NCBI GenBank assembly: GCA_013115135.1 | Contig: JABANP010000205.1 | Span: forward strand, 1-64,000 | Reading direction: 5' to 3' | DNA from: Perkinsus olseni | Lineage: Eukaryota; Perkinsozoa; Perkinsida; Perkinsidae | DNA: 64,000 nt | Part shown: positions 55,701-64,000 of the stretch, piece by piece | Numbering within the stretch: position 1 is the stretch's first letter | How the letters are laid out: each line of letters opens with the position of its first letter | Notes under the pieces: generated by a model | What the model was told of the DNA's origin: nothing | The model's database searches: none | The model's input: the letters and a program-made list of their open reading frames with translations, nothing else | Translations under genes and position numbers: made by a program

Positions 55701-58267
55701 AAAACATAAACATGAACCTCCCCGTTAGATGCGAGGTTCGACATAAGATATGACGTTACAACCATCAGTAATTGCGCGTCCACGAGCAACCGCAATCTCC
55801 CCTTTCAGACCAACGGAAATGATAGAATTATTGAAACCTCCGTTATTACTCTTATAATTGCTCTTTATGAAATCCACGATCGGTTTATCCCATCCTTCAG
55901 CCGGCTTAACATGGCAGTCCAAGAAGATGATGATATCACCAGTGGCAGCCGCAGCACCTGCGTAACAAGCAAGGTTCAACCTAAGATTCTCTCCCTCAGA
56001 CCATCGCAACAGCGTCACATACACAGCCAATACCTTTGCTCTTGGCGTTGATAAGACCAGTAAAGTGCTCATGACGTACCCAAGTGATTTTTAACCTGAA
56101 AAACAACCAGTAAATTACCGAAAAAACAGAAAGTTACCGCAAAAAACAGTAAATTCCGGTAAAAACTACTCCATGCCCCTTACTTTTCTTGTTGTTCGTC
56201 CGTCAAAAGTGTCTTCAGAGGCGGCGTGCTACCGTCATCAACAACAACCTGACACCATCTAGATCCTCCGACGTATCTTCACCATATAGATCAGAAGAAA
56301 ATCCAAAATCGTAACAACATTGCGTGGTTGACTCGCAAATCTTCTCACTGAGTACCGAAGATGCATTCGCATGTCCTGGGAAACTACGTAAAGATTCTCC
56401 AATAGCATCGTTCCTTCCTAGTAGGAAAAACCGCCGCTAGTTTTCAACCCCTCAGTTTCGCCGTTCGGCATTAAATCGGTGAGCCAGAACAGACACTTCA
56501 CCCCTCGCAGTCCTCGCAAAGCGGGATATCCGAGAATCGCAATATCCCACTATTTTCAATTTAGTACTTCGGATAGGGATGCGCACGCTAAACATTTGAC
56601 CACGTGTCGATCGCGGTACGCTCAGCACTGCCCAGCAACCCGAACTCAGATTCGTACGCACTGATTTATGCTACTTCCGCACTTACAACCTCATGCAGGG
56701 AATACGCCGGTGTGAACTCATTAATTGACTGAGCAGTTTTGACCATAAATTCTCCTTCATTCGCGCAGGGCAGAACCTGACATGACACTAGAATAAATCC
56801 GTCTAATTTCGCGGCCCGACACCGACAGAGCGCCGGAGGATGCGAAATTAAGGTCGTTTGCATCAAAGCTTGCTAAGGCGGAATTCCATACCATTTTTAT
56901 ACTTAAGAGATGGAACTAACCCTCATTCGATACCACATTTTGCGAAACTCATCCGGCTCAGAAATACCAGCAAGCAATTACCACTGGTGATCTTGAAGAA
57001 CCAAAATTTCGAGGTTCGTGCGCTTTACCCGTAGTAAGAATGCTTTCGCTTCTCGCATTAATAAGCTCATGCCCAAGCAGTATCAAACCGTGAAAACGCC
57101 ATTCGGATTTTTACCGCGAGACAAGACCGACCTTCATGCGAGCGAATAACTGACGGATGCGAGTACCATTATGGACTCCCCGCCACCTCCCTCATATTAC
57201 CACACTGATCTTAGGTTGAGCCATGAATCCGCCAGGCAAGGCTCCGCCGGGTTGGGCGAAATCTTCAGGACCTGAGTGAGCGTAGATACCACGTTTTTCG
57301 TTACTCATACATTCCACGACCAAAAAATGAACTACATCGGTGTGAAATAAACTGCAAATAAACTACTTCGGAGTACACGGGCCGACATAAGACGCTGCGG
57401 TGGAATCGCTCAACAAACGCATCCGAAAAACTGCCGATTATAACCAGAGCTCATCGAGATAATTTCCATCGCTCGTACCCCGACAGAAACAAGAAAAACT
57501 TCTCAATCTATTCTATAATTTGGCAAATACAATACCATAAATTCCGATATTCACGCGCCGTCCTTATAACGAAGCCAATCGAACCCGACCGACCGATCGA
57601 AGACCCTGGACTACCTTTCTCCTTTTGCTTCGCTGCACCACCAGCCTGGACCTTCTCATCTCCCCTCAGTTTACCACCAGGCGCCATCATGAAGACAGAT
57701 TTCGCTCTGCTGTCCATCTCTGGGGTGACCATACTGTGGACTACCGCGCAAACTAGCACTTGTATCAGATAAAATGCCTGAGCAGAAATGAGATAGTAGT
57801 CGAAAAGGCTTCGAAACTCCCCGAAAACCCTGAAATTTGCGGTGAATTCGGATCAGCGAGCAGTGAAATTTTCGGAAAATTTTCTGAGTTTTCATTATAA
57901 TTTATCATGATGCCGAGGCTTTCGACCATATCCGAAGATCCGATTGTTCCGCTCATGCTTATTTACTTATGTTTCCATACCACCAAGCTCGCCCCAAGTT
58001 CAACGTGAACTTACAATCAATCGCCAGAGGAAAGGGTATCGAGAAACGCTCGAGCTCCTCGCAAACATCAATGCCAAACAAGCCAGCACCGAAAGCCCCA
58101 AGGAAACGCCTGAGAAGACAAGAAGATTTAAAATGGGAAGGAACTGAAGACACCTTACCTAGCGTTATCCAACCCCATCCGAACAGGAGAATGAGCGGTG
58201 GCATGGCGAACAGAGTCGCGCACCGCACCAGCGTCCTCTTCTTCTGCGAGACGTTGCCTTTGGCCAT
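52715..58267 (-). CDS. Polypeptide N-acetylgalactosaminyltransferase with C-terminal lectin domain
   Basis: A GT27 family Golgi enzyme that starts mucin-type O-glycosylation by adding GalNAc to Ser/Thr. Start MAKGNVSQKKRTLVRCATLF at 58,267 with a membrane segment MPPLILLFGWGWITL, a type II anchor. Catalytic landmarks: VVVDDGSTPPLKTLL (about 56,250), LNLACYAGAAAATGD, IIIFLDCHVKPAEGW with the metal-binding DxH (about 55,930-55,885), VVVPSITDLDPDTWEEH (about 55,540), SGGLLAMSKKWWDETGGYDE and MLGWGGENIDQSLRIWLCGG (about 55,358-55,235), DSYVAHMWRLSSRPKTRAKY (about 54,955-54,895), AWYDEWLEKLETYPEFSQF, and VKERLKCKPFGWFLR (about 54,625-54,585). The lectin half has DERTNMCIERKGG, NTDQCLAIDSIGGQLYTGVC, SQWIKLDEATHQ, VTLEDCENPNFRQIFK, GECLTAANGKFELSPC and TLCADSASGSQLLLYSC, ending VELLARKR with TGA at 52,717-52,715. 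Catalytic residues are intact. Many introns, several with repeated elements. Confidence 0.9.
53364..53417 (-). other. 54-nt intron with tRNA T-arm hairpin
   Basis: GTAAGAGATCCCTGGTTCGA begins it and CTGTATTTCTCAG ends it. It joins DEATHQ to QIAPGAYAK in the lectin domain, in frame. T-arm with B box GGTTCGAATCC, sense direction. Confidence 0.82.
53544..53592 (-). other. 49-nt intron with tRNA T-arm hairpin
   Basis: GTAAGGCCGAGGCACGGGTT begins it and TTTTCGTTAG ends it, before the exon NWNTDQCLAID. The hairpin CGGGTTCGATCCCGGC is a near-perfect T-arm, sense direction. Confidence 0.78.
53881..53971 (-). other. 91-nt intron ending in a tRNA T-arm-like sequence
   Basis: GTATTTCTGTGGG begins it and GGTTGCAG ends it; GGTCGAATCCCGGCCAGG lies just before the acceptor. 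Here the tRNA-like part is at the 3' end rather than at the donor. Confidence 0.65.
54562..54577 (-). repeat. AATTTCGTGGCGTGCG element at a donor site
   Basis: The donor after KPFGWFLR reads GTAATTTCGTGGCGTGCGG, so the element supplies the 5' splice site itself. Confidence 0.75.
54607..54653 (-). other. 46-nt intron with a TAAGATAT inverted repeat
   Basis: The intron begins GTAAGATATCTTTTGCGC and ends ATATCTTATGTTCATCAG; its removal joins RPDIS to NILEVKERLKC, the expected GalNAc-transferase sequence. TAAGATAT and ATATCTTA form terminal inverted repeats. Ends given to within about 15 bases (donor near 54,690, acceptor near 54,645 by alternative counting). Confidence 0.5.
54800..54862 (-). 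other. 63-nt intron with full terminal inverted repeats
   Basis: It begins GTAATTTCGTGGCGCGTGAC and ends ATTCGAATGCATCAG. Arms AATTTCGTGGCGC (54,860-54,848 in sense order) and GCGCCACGAAATT (54,824-54,812) are exact inverse copies. Removal joins TTNR to YRAAMAWYDEW in frame. This is the clearest introner-like intron in the window. Confidence 0.9.
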
Positions 58268-59040
58268 GACGAGGGGAAAGCAGTACAAACAGCTAGAGTC
58301 AACCTCGGATACTGTTCACTGCTGGGCTGCCTAGCCTAGGCACAATTCGCAAGATGGACAGTCTGTCCACCATGGACAGTCATTGTCAATCGCAATCGAT
58401 CAATTTTACGTTAGAGAAGGAAAAAGTATGAATACGCAGATTGGTTTGATTCTCATAAGTTGAGAGTTTTGGTTGATTAAGGAGTGTGGGGTATTTGGGC
58501 CTGATACTCGGTACACTCAGGTATCGTCCCCATCTCACAACTTCACGTCTCACAACTCAGTCGAGCTTTGACCTTGCCTAATAAATTGACCGCGAAAATA
58601 AAAAGGAAATATGTCAATTGGCCTGAACCTAATGCAATGGCACGTTTGTCCGTGTGAGCGTTTGACAGTCGGATCGCGTGGGGCTATCCCACACTACTCG
58701 CGTTGGGTATGCAGGAGCGAATACAATCAATACTCGAGCCAATCGCAGCAGATTTCCTCACGCTTAGCGTCATCGTCACTTGCCTTGAACGTCTCCATAC
58801 GAGGCGTTTCTGATGATCGGTGCTGGCGTTGAGGAAATGTAAGTTGACAAGAGATAATGATTCTGGCGCTTCTTGCTTTTCTGAGTGTGCGTGCGTGCGA
58901 ATTATCTGTCTTTGGCATACACTTACATGAAGCTGGGGTTCGCACCAGCCAGATTTGCTGAGCACCTTCGAGGAGGTCGCACAGCTATTCAACAAGATGA
59001 AGTTCTTCTTCGTGAGATATGCGCAGAAACCATTTTTGGC
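58268..59040. other. Intergenic upstream of the GalNAc-transferase
   Basis: Probably holds its promoter. The stretch TGGACAGTCTGTCCACCATG near 58,354 has a short inverted repeat. No gene seen. Confidence 0.5.
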
Positions 59041-59049
59041 GGAGAATTC

Positions 59050-59137
59050 CGGGCCTAGGATTCGAACCAAGCGTCTCGCATGCGCTAGCTGTTTCGTTGG
59101 GCTATGCCCGCGAGGGTTCGAATCCCCCAGGTGTCGT
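59050..59137. pseudogene. Two tRNA 3' halves in opposite orientation
   Basis: On the minus strand 59,050-59,088 matches the 3' half of an Ala-type tRNA (GCATGCGAGACGC then TTGGTTCGAATCCTAGGC). Directly beside it on the plus strand, 59,094-59,135 is the 3' half of the Ser-like tRNA found at 59,557 (CGTTGGGCTATGCCCGCGAG). Neither has a 5' half. Confidence 0.65.
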
Positions 59138-59181
59138 GTTTGCATCGTGGGCAGAAGGAACGTCGACAGAATTTGAAGGAA

Positions 59182-59255
59182 TACCCGATGCAGGATTCGA
59201 ACCTACGACCATCTGCTCCGTAGGCAGACATTCTATCCAGCTGAACTAATCGGGC
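59182..59255 (-). tRNA. tRNA-Arg(ACG), copy 1
   Basis: Acceptor GCCCGAT/ATCGGGT (first pair G.U) with A73, anticodon stem TCTGC/GCAGA, loop CTACGGA giving ACG, T-arm GTAGGTTCGAATCCTGC. The G1.U72 pair is unusual. Confidence 0.85.
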
Positions 59256-59556
59256 GATTGAGCTTTGTTTATTAACCCCTTCGGAGCCGAGGAGTGCGTC
59301 TTCGTCGCCGAGTAGCGAGGACTGTTCGAATCTGATCGTTTGTGGGGGTCAGGAAGTCTTGTCTCGTATTGGACTTGGTCCCTTTTTGCATTGCTGTTGC
59401 CTCGTACTCCAATCATCGGCAGGGCGGGACGAGTCGAGTTCGAAGACGCTTGGATGGAAAGCTGCAACCGACCTGCGTTTGCGTGGTACCGTACACAGAA
59501 TCTGTGTAGCGTACCATGGATAAATTGTATAGAGGTTGCTAAGCCGATCTGATTCA

Positions 59557-59638
59557 GACACTTTGGCAGAGTGGTCATGGCGGCGGCCTGGTAAGCCGTT
59601 GGGCTATGCCCGCGAGGGTCCGAATCCCTCAGGTGTCG
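59557..59638 (+). tRNA. Ser-type (class II) tRNA with GGU anticodon, copy 1
   Basis: Long variable arm (GGGCTATGCCC), acceptor GACACTT/AGGTGTC and G73 mark it as serine type. Anticodon stem GCGGC/GCCGT with loop CTGGTAA gives GGU, which reads the Thr codon ACC. The T-loop reads TCCGAAT instead of TTCGAAT, so the B box is damaged. Confidence 0.6.
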
Positions 59639-59683
59639 TGTTTGCATCGTGGGCAGAAGGAACGTCGACAGGATTTGAAGGAA

Positions 59684-59757
59684 TACCCGATGCAGGATTC
59701 GAACCTACGACCATCTGCTCCGTAGGCAGACATTCTATCCAGCTGAACTAATCGGGC
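59684..59757 (-). tRNA. tRNA-Arg(ACG), copy 2
   Basis: Identical to copy 1; lies in the second direct-repeat unit. Confidence 0.85.
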
Positions 59758-60037
59758 GATTGAGCTTTGTTTATTAACCCCTTCGGAGCCGAGGAGTGCG
59801 TCTTCGTCGCCGAGTAGCGAGGACTGTTCGAATCTGATCGTTTGTGGGGGTCAGGAAGTCTTGTCTCGTATTGGACTTGGTCCCTTTTTGCATTGCTGTT
59901 GCCTCGTACTCCAATCATCGGCAGGGCGGGACGAGTCGAGTTCGAAGACGCTTGGATGGAAAGCTGCAACCGACCTGCGTTTGCGTGGTACCTTCACTTC
60001 TAGGGAGGAGGAGTGGGTTGGTTAATATCATTGAGGT

Positions 60038-60111
60038 GTCCGATCAGTTCAACTGGAGAGAATGTCTGCCTACGGAGCCGATGGCCGTAGAGTCGAATCC
60101 TGTATTGGGTA
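60038..60111 (+). pseudogene. tRNA-Arg(ACG) pseudogene
   Basis: Similar to the two tRNA-Arg(ACG) genes but with changes in the D-arm, T-arm (AGAGTCGAATCC) and acceptor. The anticodon loop CTACGGA is kept. Confidence 0.75.
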
Positions 60112-60206
60112 TTCTTCGTGTTGAAGACTTCACCTGATTGTTAACGCTACTTCGCCGAGCGAAGTACCGTTCTATTCCTTTACAGGGGACTTCTATATTA
60201 GGTAGA

Positions 60207-60288
60207 CGACATCTGGGGGATACGAACCCTCGCAGGCATAGCCCAACGGCTTACCAGGCCGCCGCCTTAACCACTCTGCCAAAGTGTC
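60207..60288 (-). tRNA. Ser-type (class II) tRNA with GGU anticodon, copy 2
   Basis: Same class II body and the same loop CTGGTAA (GGU). D-loop GTGGTTAAGGC is the standard serine form, and the T-loop TTCGTAT keeps the TTC. One T-stem pair is mismatched. It is the better-preserved of the two copies. Confidence 0.65.
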
Positions 60289-60558
60289 TGAATCAGATCG
60301 GCTTAGCAACCTCTATACAATTTATCCATGGTACGCTACACAGATTCTGTGTACGGGATACCTCGAGTATCCTCCTGATGAGGACCTCAGCATGCGAGCG
60401 ACGCATCCGTATTACACAGCAGGTTTACCGCGTCTACAGAGCCAGAAATGGATAGGCAGAAACGTCACTGAGGGTTTCCTACCACCAGCGCTGTTTGCGA
60501 TGGGGACAACGGAGAGCAGAAACCACTAGCGTCACATGGGCGCCTGCCGCCACTAGCA

Positions 60559-60589
60559 ACATAAGATACATACAGTAAGTATCTTATGT
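60559..60589. repeat. Perfect 11-bp inverted repeat
   Basis: ACATAAGATAC and GTATCTTATGT flank a 9-nt loop in intergenic DNA. The arms resemble the TAAGATAT repeats of the GalNAc-transferase intron at about 54,650. Confidence 0.8.
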
Positions 60590-61018
60590 CCTTACATGTC
60601 GCCTATGTTGTTATATAGCCTAACTCAGGCTATTTTGGTTCACATTAAAGTTGTATCAGGCGCACTCGATATTAGAATCAGTAGTATCGAGATACCTTAG
60701 TTGTTGACAGTCTCTCTCGGGGTTGGCACAGAAAATAAAAGAGGGGCCCAAAAAAAGGCTCTGCGCCGCAGAGTCTGCGGAATATCTCGTAAATCCTCTT
60801 GATATTGGTGCGGAATTCAGGAGAAAATTCCGAAATTCTGATGATTCAGCTTGGGTCGCTTAAGGCCCAGCGGCTTCCTCCGACTGATCGAATCGATCAG
60901 GTTTCACTCCTCGGTGATGAAGACGCATTTCCCAAGGTCCAAGACGGTCGGAAGAACGCGATTGCGAAGAAGTTCGTGACACGTGGCAGATGATACGTGC
61001 GGATGTGAATATGAACAG
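60590..61018. promoter_or_regulatory. Upstream region of the FAD oxidase
   Basis: Probable promoter and 5' UTR. An open frame at 60,799-60,993 has no recognised function and may be chance. Confidence 0.4.
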
Positions 61019-62677
61019 ATGTGTAGTAAGCAACGAATACTTCTCCCCCTACGTTTGGCATTAGCCTTGCTCATATCCCGATCCGTTTTGGCTGACGTTA
61101 TCGATGCTATTCAGCGCTTGGTGGATGCTCTTCCGTGGCAAGTCCAAACTAAGGATATCCCGCCGCCCTATAACCCGCGATTCGATGCAGCCGGCGGTTA
61201 TGTCCCGGCGGCTATGGTTCACGTATCTTCTGCTGAAGATATAATCATTACTTTGGGGATCTGTTACGAGGAAAATGCACCCGTAGCGCTCAGGAGTACT
61301 GTTGGTCATTCCTACATTGGACAGTCAACGGTCAACGGCGGCATTATTATCAGCTTCTCGGAGTTGAAGGAACTCGAGGTTGTTGAAGAGGATGGCCGAT
61401 ACATTGCCAAGCTTGGTTCTGGTTTGAAACTGCTAGAGGTCTATTCAAGACTTGCTCGACATGATCCTCCCTTGGGTTTCGCTGGTGGCTCTTGCCCATC
61501 TGTTGGTGTTGCCGGTCTGGCCTCTGGTGGTGGTCGTGGCCTATCATCGGCCATGTACGGCTTAAGCGCGGATAGGGTAATCGCTGCTGAGGTTGTCGTC
61601 TACAATCGTGAGGAAGACAAGTTTGAGTTGGTCACCGCTACCGGTTACAATGAGCATTCTGATCTCCTCTTCGCTGTGCGCGGCGGTATGGGTGGCAACT
61701 ATGGAGCATTAGTTTCACTCAGCTACGACACCTTCCCCGTCACCAACGTTGTCGTGATTTCCGGCAAAAACTCAGATGTAGACCCCTCGTTGCAAGCTCG
61801 AAGGATCAAAGTTTTCCAGGATTTCATGCACTCCGACGCTGCTGGCCCAGAAATCTTCGGGATTGGGAAGTTCTTGGGTGGCGGTGACATCCAATACAGT
61901 GCGCAGTGTATTTGCGACGCCCATGGTGATTGCACAACTTGCCATGCTAAACTGGATACTCTAGAAGCTGTCGTTGGGCTGCCGCGCCCTCTACGCATCG
62001 AGCAGGACTTTGGGAAGGCTATGTGGTTCTGGGCAGATTGCACTGGCCACCCTGGAGTGGATTTCTATCCGCCTGAGGGCATTGCCAGCTGCAGCGAGGA
62101 GGAGCTGGAGGAGGCTATGGACAAGTGCCTGGCCTTCGACAGAGGCGTTAACGGCGGTCCAAACAAGGCTAAATCCATCTATTTCCCGAAGGACATGAGC
62201 GTACAGAAGCTCAGAACTCTCGCGGAAGCTGCAGTTGATCCAGTCTGCCATTCTCCCCGCGATTGCGCAATTCTCTTGGACTTCTGTGGCCATGCTATGG
62301 CGAGAGAGCCTGACGACTGTGATCAGACTGCTGGCAAATGTACCTCGTTTGACCACAGGGCGCCCGGGTGGCACATGCAAATACTGGTTTTCTGGGAAAA
62401 AGACAAGGCCACTCCCATTGGAAAGCTCGAGTGGCTGCGGAAGACTTACGACTCTGCCTTCCCTGGTTCTCTCGGTACAGCTTACCAGAACTACATCGAC
62501 TCCGACTTGGCTGATGGACGTAAATGGATTAGTCAGTACTTCCCTAACGTGGATACCTATCCGAGGCTTCAACAAGTTAAATGCCGCTATAACGCGATTG
62601 ATATGTTCAACTTTGAGGCTGTTGACTTGATGACCATTAATATCCATGACAGCATATGCAGGGCAGGAACTGGCTGA
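61019..62677 (+). CDS. Secreted berberine-bridge-type FAD oxidase, intronless
   Basis: FAD-linked oxidase of the BBE/oligosaccharide-oxidase family; these oxidise sugars or alcohols and make hydrogen peroxide, usually outside the cell. The ATG at 61,019 opens a signal peptide (MCSKQRILLPLRLALALLIS, cut near SVLA); the frame also runs 12 codons upstream but without an ATG. The PCMH-type FAD domain has LRSTVGHSYIGQS with the His for 8-alpha attachment, and GGSCPSVGVAGLASGGG with the Cys for 6-S-cysteinyl attachment, so bicovalent FAD is likely. The C-terminal BBE segment reads YQNYIDSDLADG and MFNFEAVDL, close to the family NYxD and FxxxQSI motifs. About 552 residues, complete, TGA at 62,675-62,677. 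Substrate cannot be read from sequence. Many Cys in the middle suggest disulphides. Confidence 0.92.
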   Translation: MCSKQRILLPLRLALALLISRSVLADVIDAIQRLVDALPWQVQTKDIPPPYNPRFDAAGGYVPAAMVHVSSAEDIIITLGICYEENAPVALRSTVGHSYIGQSTVNGGIIISFSELKELEVVEEDGRYIAKLGSGLKLLEVYSRLARHDPPLGFAGGSCPSVGVAGLASGGGRGLSSAMYGLSADRVIAAEVVVYNREEDKFELVTATGYNEHSDLLFAVRGGMGGNYGALVSLSYDTFPVTNVVVISGKNSDVDPSLQARRIKVFQDFMHSDAAGPEIFGIGKFLGGGDIQYSAQCICDAHGDCTTCHAKLDTLEAVVGLPRPLRIEQDFGKAMWFWADCTGHPGVDFYPPEGIASCSEEELEEAMDKCLAFDRGVNGGPNKAKSIYFPKDMSVQKLRTLAEAAVDPVCHSPRDCAILLDFCGHAMAREPDDCDQTAGKCTSFDHRAPGWHMQILVFWEKDKATPIGKLEWLRKTYDSAFPGSLGTAYQNYIDSDLADGRKWISQYFPNVDTYPRLQQVKCRYNAIDMFNFEAVDLMTINIHDSICRAGTG

Positions 62678-62887
62678 AACGGTCCGGTTCCATGCCGATC
62701 AACTTGCCGTAAGCCCCGAACTTCTTTGTTCGCTCGGTTCAATACTAGGCTACCTACACCATTCTTTCTAGCTTGAAGTAAGTTTTCTGACGTTAAGTCA
62801 CTGATCTCGGTCAAGATGCTTTGTTATCCGGGAGTAATGGGTGGTGGGGGCAAGCAAGCGTTAGCGCTCCTTCGTCTAAGCTGCTCA

Positions 62888-63820
62888 GACAGAGCACGGT
62901 ACACTACGCCTGGGTGACCAGTTCACACAGCAAAATTCACGACTTCACACCCGCGAACTCGATGTGTCGCACCGCGAGATTAACGCGAAGTTTGACCAGT
63001 ATCTCTCGGTCACTTCTGATCTACAGAAGCTTTGCAACACATATTGGAGGGCGTGGATCGACAGAGAAGAGCTAGGTGGCACCAACAGGGAAGTAGTAGC
63101 TGCCGCACGCGCCGAGTATTCATGGGGATACTGAACTCGAGCGAGCTGATGATTGCGAAATGAATTAGACATGTACGATGATGATACGAGTGTGGGAAGT
63201 GTTGTATCGCCAGACAAGGTTTCCGGTTTTTTGGAAAAGCATAAAGCAAAGAGTACCATCAACTTGATGGCATCAAGTCCCGAAAATAGATATCCTTGTC
63301 AGCGGATGTGGCTTCTTTGATCATGAGATCGACTCAATCTGCTCGAAGTCCCTCACCAAAATTTAGTGACCAAATTGAACGCCATATTCGGGCCGAATAG
63401 GGGGAACAGCCTATTCCGAATATGCGTTATCCGATTCTTCATCCTACATGACCGACGCCGTCGGTCCGACGGCCATGTCTGGTGACGCCTGGACCTGAGG
63501 TAGGTGTGGAAGCTTGGAGATGGACGGCAAGACGCGAGGGGCACCCGGCTGTGAAGTTCTCAGTGAGAACCCAACTTCGGTTACCCAAAGCGGAGTGAAA
63601 CGGAAACGTTCAATGAGTGGGGTGAACGCTCACCGCTCTCCAGGAGAGCCTCTCCTGCCAACGATATGATGGGACATCGGTTCGAAGGTTCTGAAAGTGA
63701 AGACAGGAGTGGAGAGTCGTGCGCCTCAGACGAAAAGGATGATAAATTTATAAATGGGGTTCGGGCGAGCAAGAATATCGATGAAGCCAAACAAGAGCTT
63801 CAGTCGCGCACTGTACAGTG
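62888..63820 (+). CDS. Unrecognised protein exons, plus strand
   Basis: Three protein-like stretches: TRELDVSHREINAKFDQYLS with CNTYWRAWIDREELGGTNRE (62,888-63,134), DDDTSVGSVVSPDKVSGFLE (about 63,175-63,320), and RFEGSESEDRSGESCASDEK with NIDEAKQELQSRTVQ ending TGA at about 63,819. They lie in different frames, so introns or frameshifts separate them. The acidic, coiled-coil-like style resembles a structural or retroelement Gag-type protein, but I recognise no domain. Confidence 0.35.
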
Positions 63821-64000
63821 AATAGACATTAGATGTGGTCTGCGATGTCGACGAATCAGCCGTGCTGAAATGCTTACCCTCGACTCCCACTGTGTTAGCA
63901 ATGAGATCATTGAAGTAGTGAATCTGACTAATAGTCAGTGACTATGAATGAATCCTCTGTGAGAGCGTGATCTTTGTCAGGCACATAAAGGCGGGTGAGG

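Larger units (their letters stand above)
59094..59993. repeat. About 400-bp direct duplication with tRNA-Arg(ACG)
   Basis: 59,094-59,492 and 59,597-59,993 are nearly identical, offset 502-503 bp. Both start inside a Ser-like tRNA and contain a tRNA-Arg(ACG). They end at GTGGTACC and then diverge. Confidence 0.88.
59488..60356. repeat. Inverted duplication around the Ser-type tRNAs
   Basis: 59,488-59,640 and 60,205-60,356 are reverse complements of each other (GTACACAGAATCTGTGTA, TATACAATTTATCCATGG and the tRNA body). The arms are about 150 bp. Confidence 0.85.

Noticed and set aside
60983..61018. Upstream extension of the FAD oxidase
   Set aside because: No ATG there, and the extension would precede and spoil the signal peptide.

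Overview
The window looks like nuclear DNA of a protist with short GT-AG introns. Protein genes such as CKS1, a PPIL3-type cyclophilin, an FHA/SNIP1-like factor, SepSecS, a polypeptide GalNAc-transferase and GH30 glucosylceramidases are split by introns that I could place to the base in several cases (36-95 nt, mostly 46-63 nt). Two genes are intronless: GAPDH and a secreted berberine-bridge-type FAD oxidase. A perkinsid- or dinoflagellate-lineage alveolate would fit the mixed intron state, the introner-like intron families and the selenocysteine enzyme, but this is inference; no rRNA or other decisive marker is present.

Layout. 1-1,720: an unrecognised minus-strand exon, then a 162-bp tandem array with seven tRNA-Arg(UCG) genes. 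1,880-15,237: minus-strand block with an unrecognised gene, CKS1, an RS/FHA protein, a cyclophilin and a multi-EF-hand protein. 15,962-21,650: plus-strand block with GAPDH, an unrecognised helical protein and a second unrecognised gene. 22,090-27,832: a tRNA cluster (Gln, Ile, Phe, Met-like) built from nested duplications, including a second copy of the 20-21 kb gene and a broken GH30 3' end. 28,163-41,722: three GH30 glucosylceramidase paralogues on the minus strand, with SepSecS between copies 1 and 2. 42,963-44,474: a SAM methyltransferase. 44,645-48,722: exons of one or more unrecognised proteins. 48,825-58,267: a beta-trefoil lectin gene and a GalNAc-transferase ending in a lectin domain. 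59,040-60,290: a second tRNA cluster (Arg-ACG, Ser-like) with direct and inverted duplications. 61,019-62,677: FAD oxidase. The last kilobase has unrecognised plus-strand exons.

Functional threads. The GalNAc-transferase and adjacent lectin gene concern protein O-glycosylation and glycan binding; the GH30 array concerns glucosylceramide or related beta-glucoside breakdown in a secretory or lysosomal compartment. CKS1, cyclophilin, RS/FHA and EF-hand genes are housekeeping or signalling genes without an obvious shared pathway. SepSecS implies a selenocysteine-using organism.

The most unusual signal is in the introns. One set carries a tRNA T-arm-like (B-box) hairpin, often right after the 5' splice site. 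Another set carries the inverted repeat AATTTCGTGGCGCGTGACG. Both look like mobile introner families, and the tRNA-like set suggests that tRNA fragments or tRNA-derived SINEs became introns. The window also has decayed and anticodon-shifted tRNAs, including a serine-type tRNA with a threonine anticodon.
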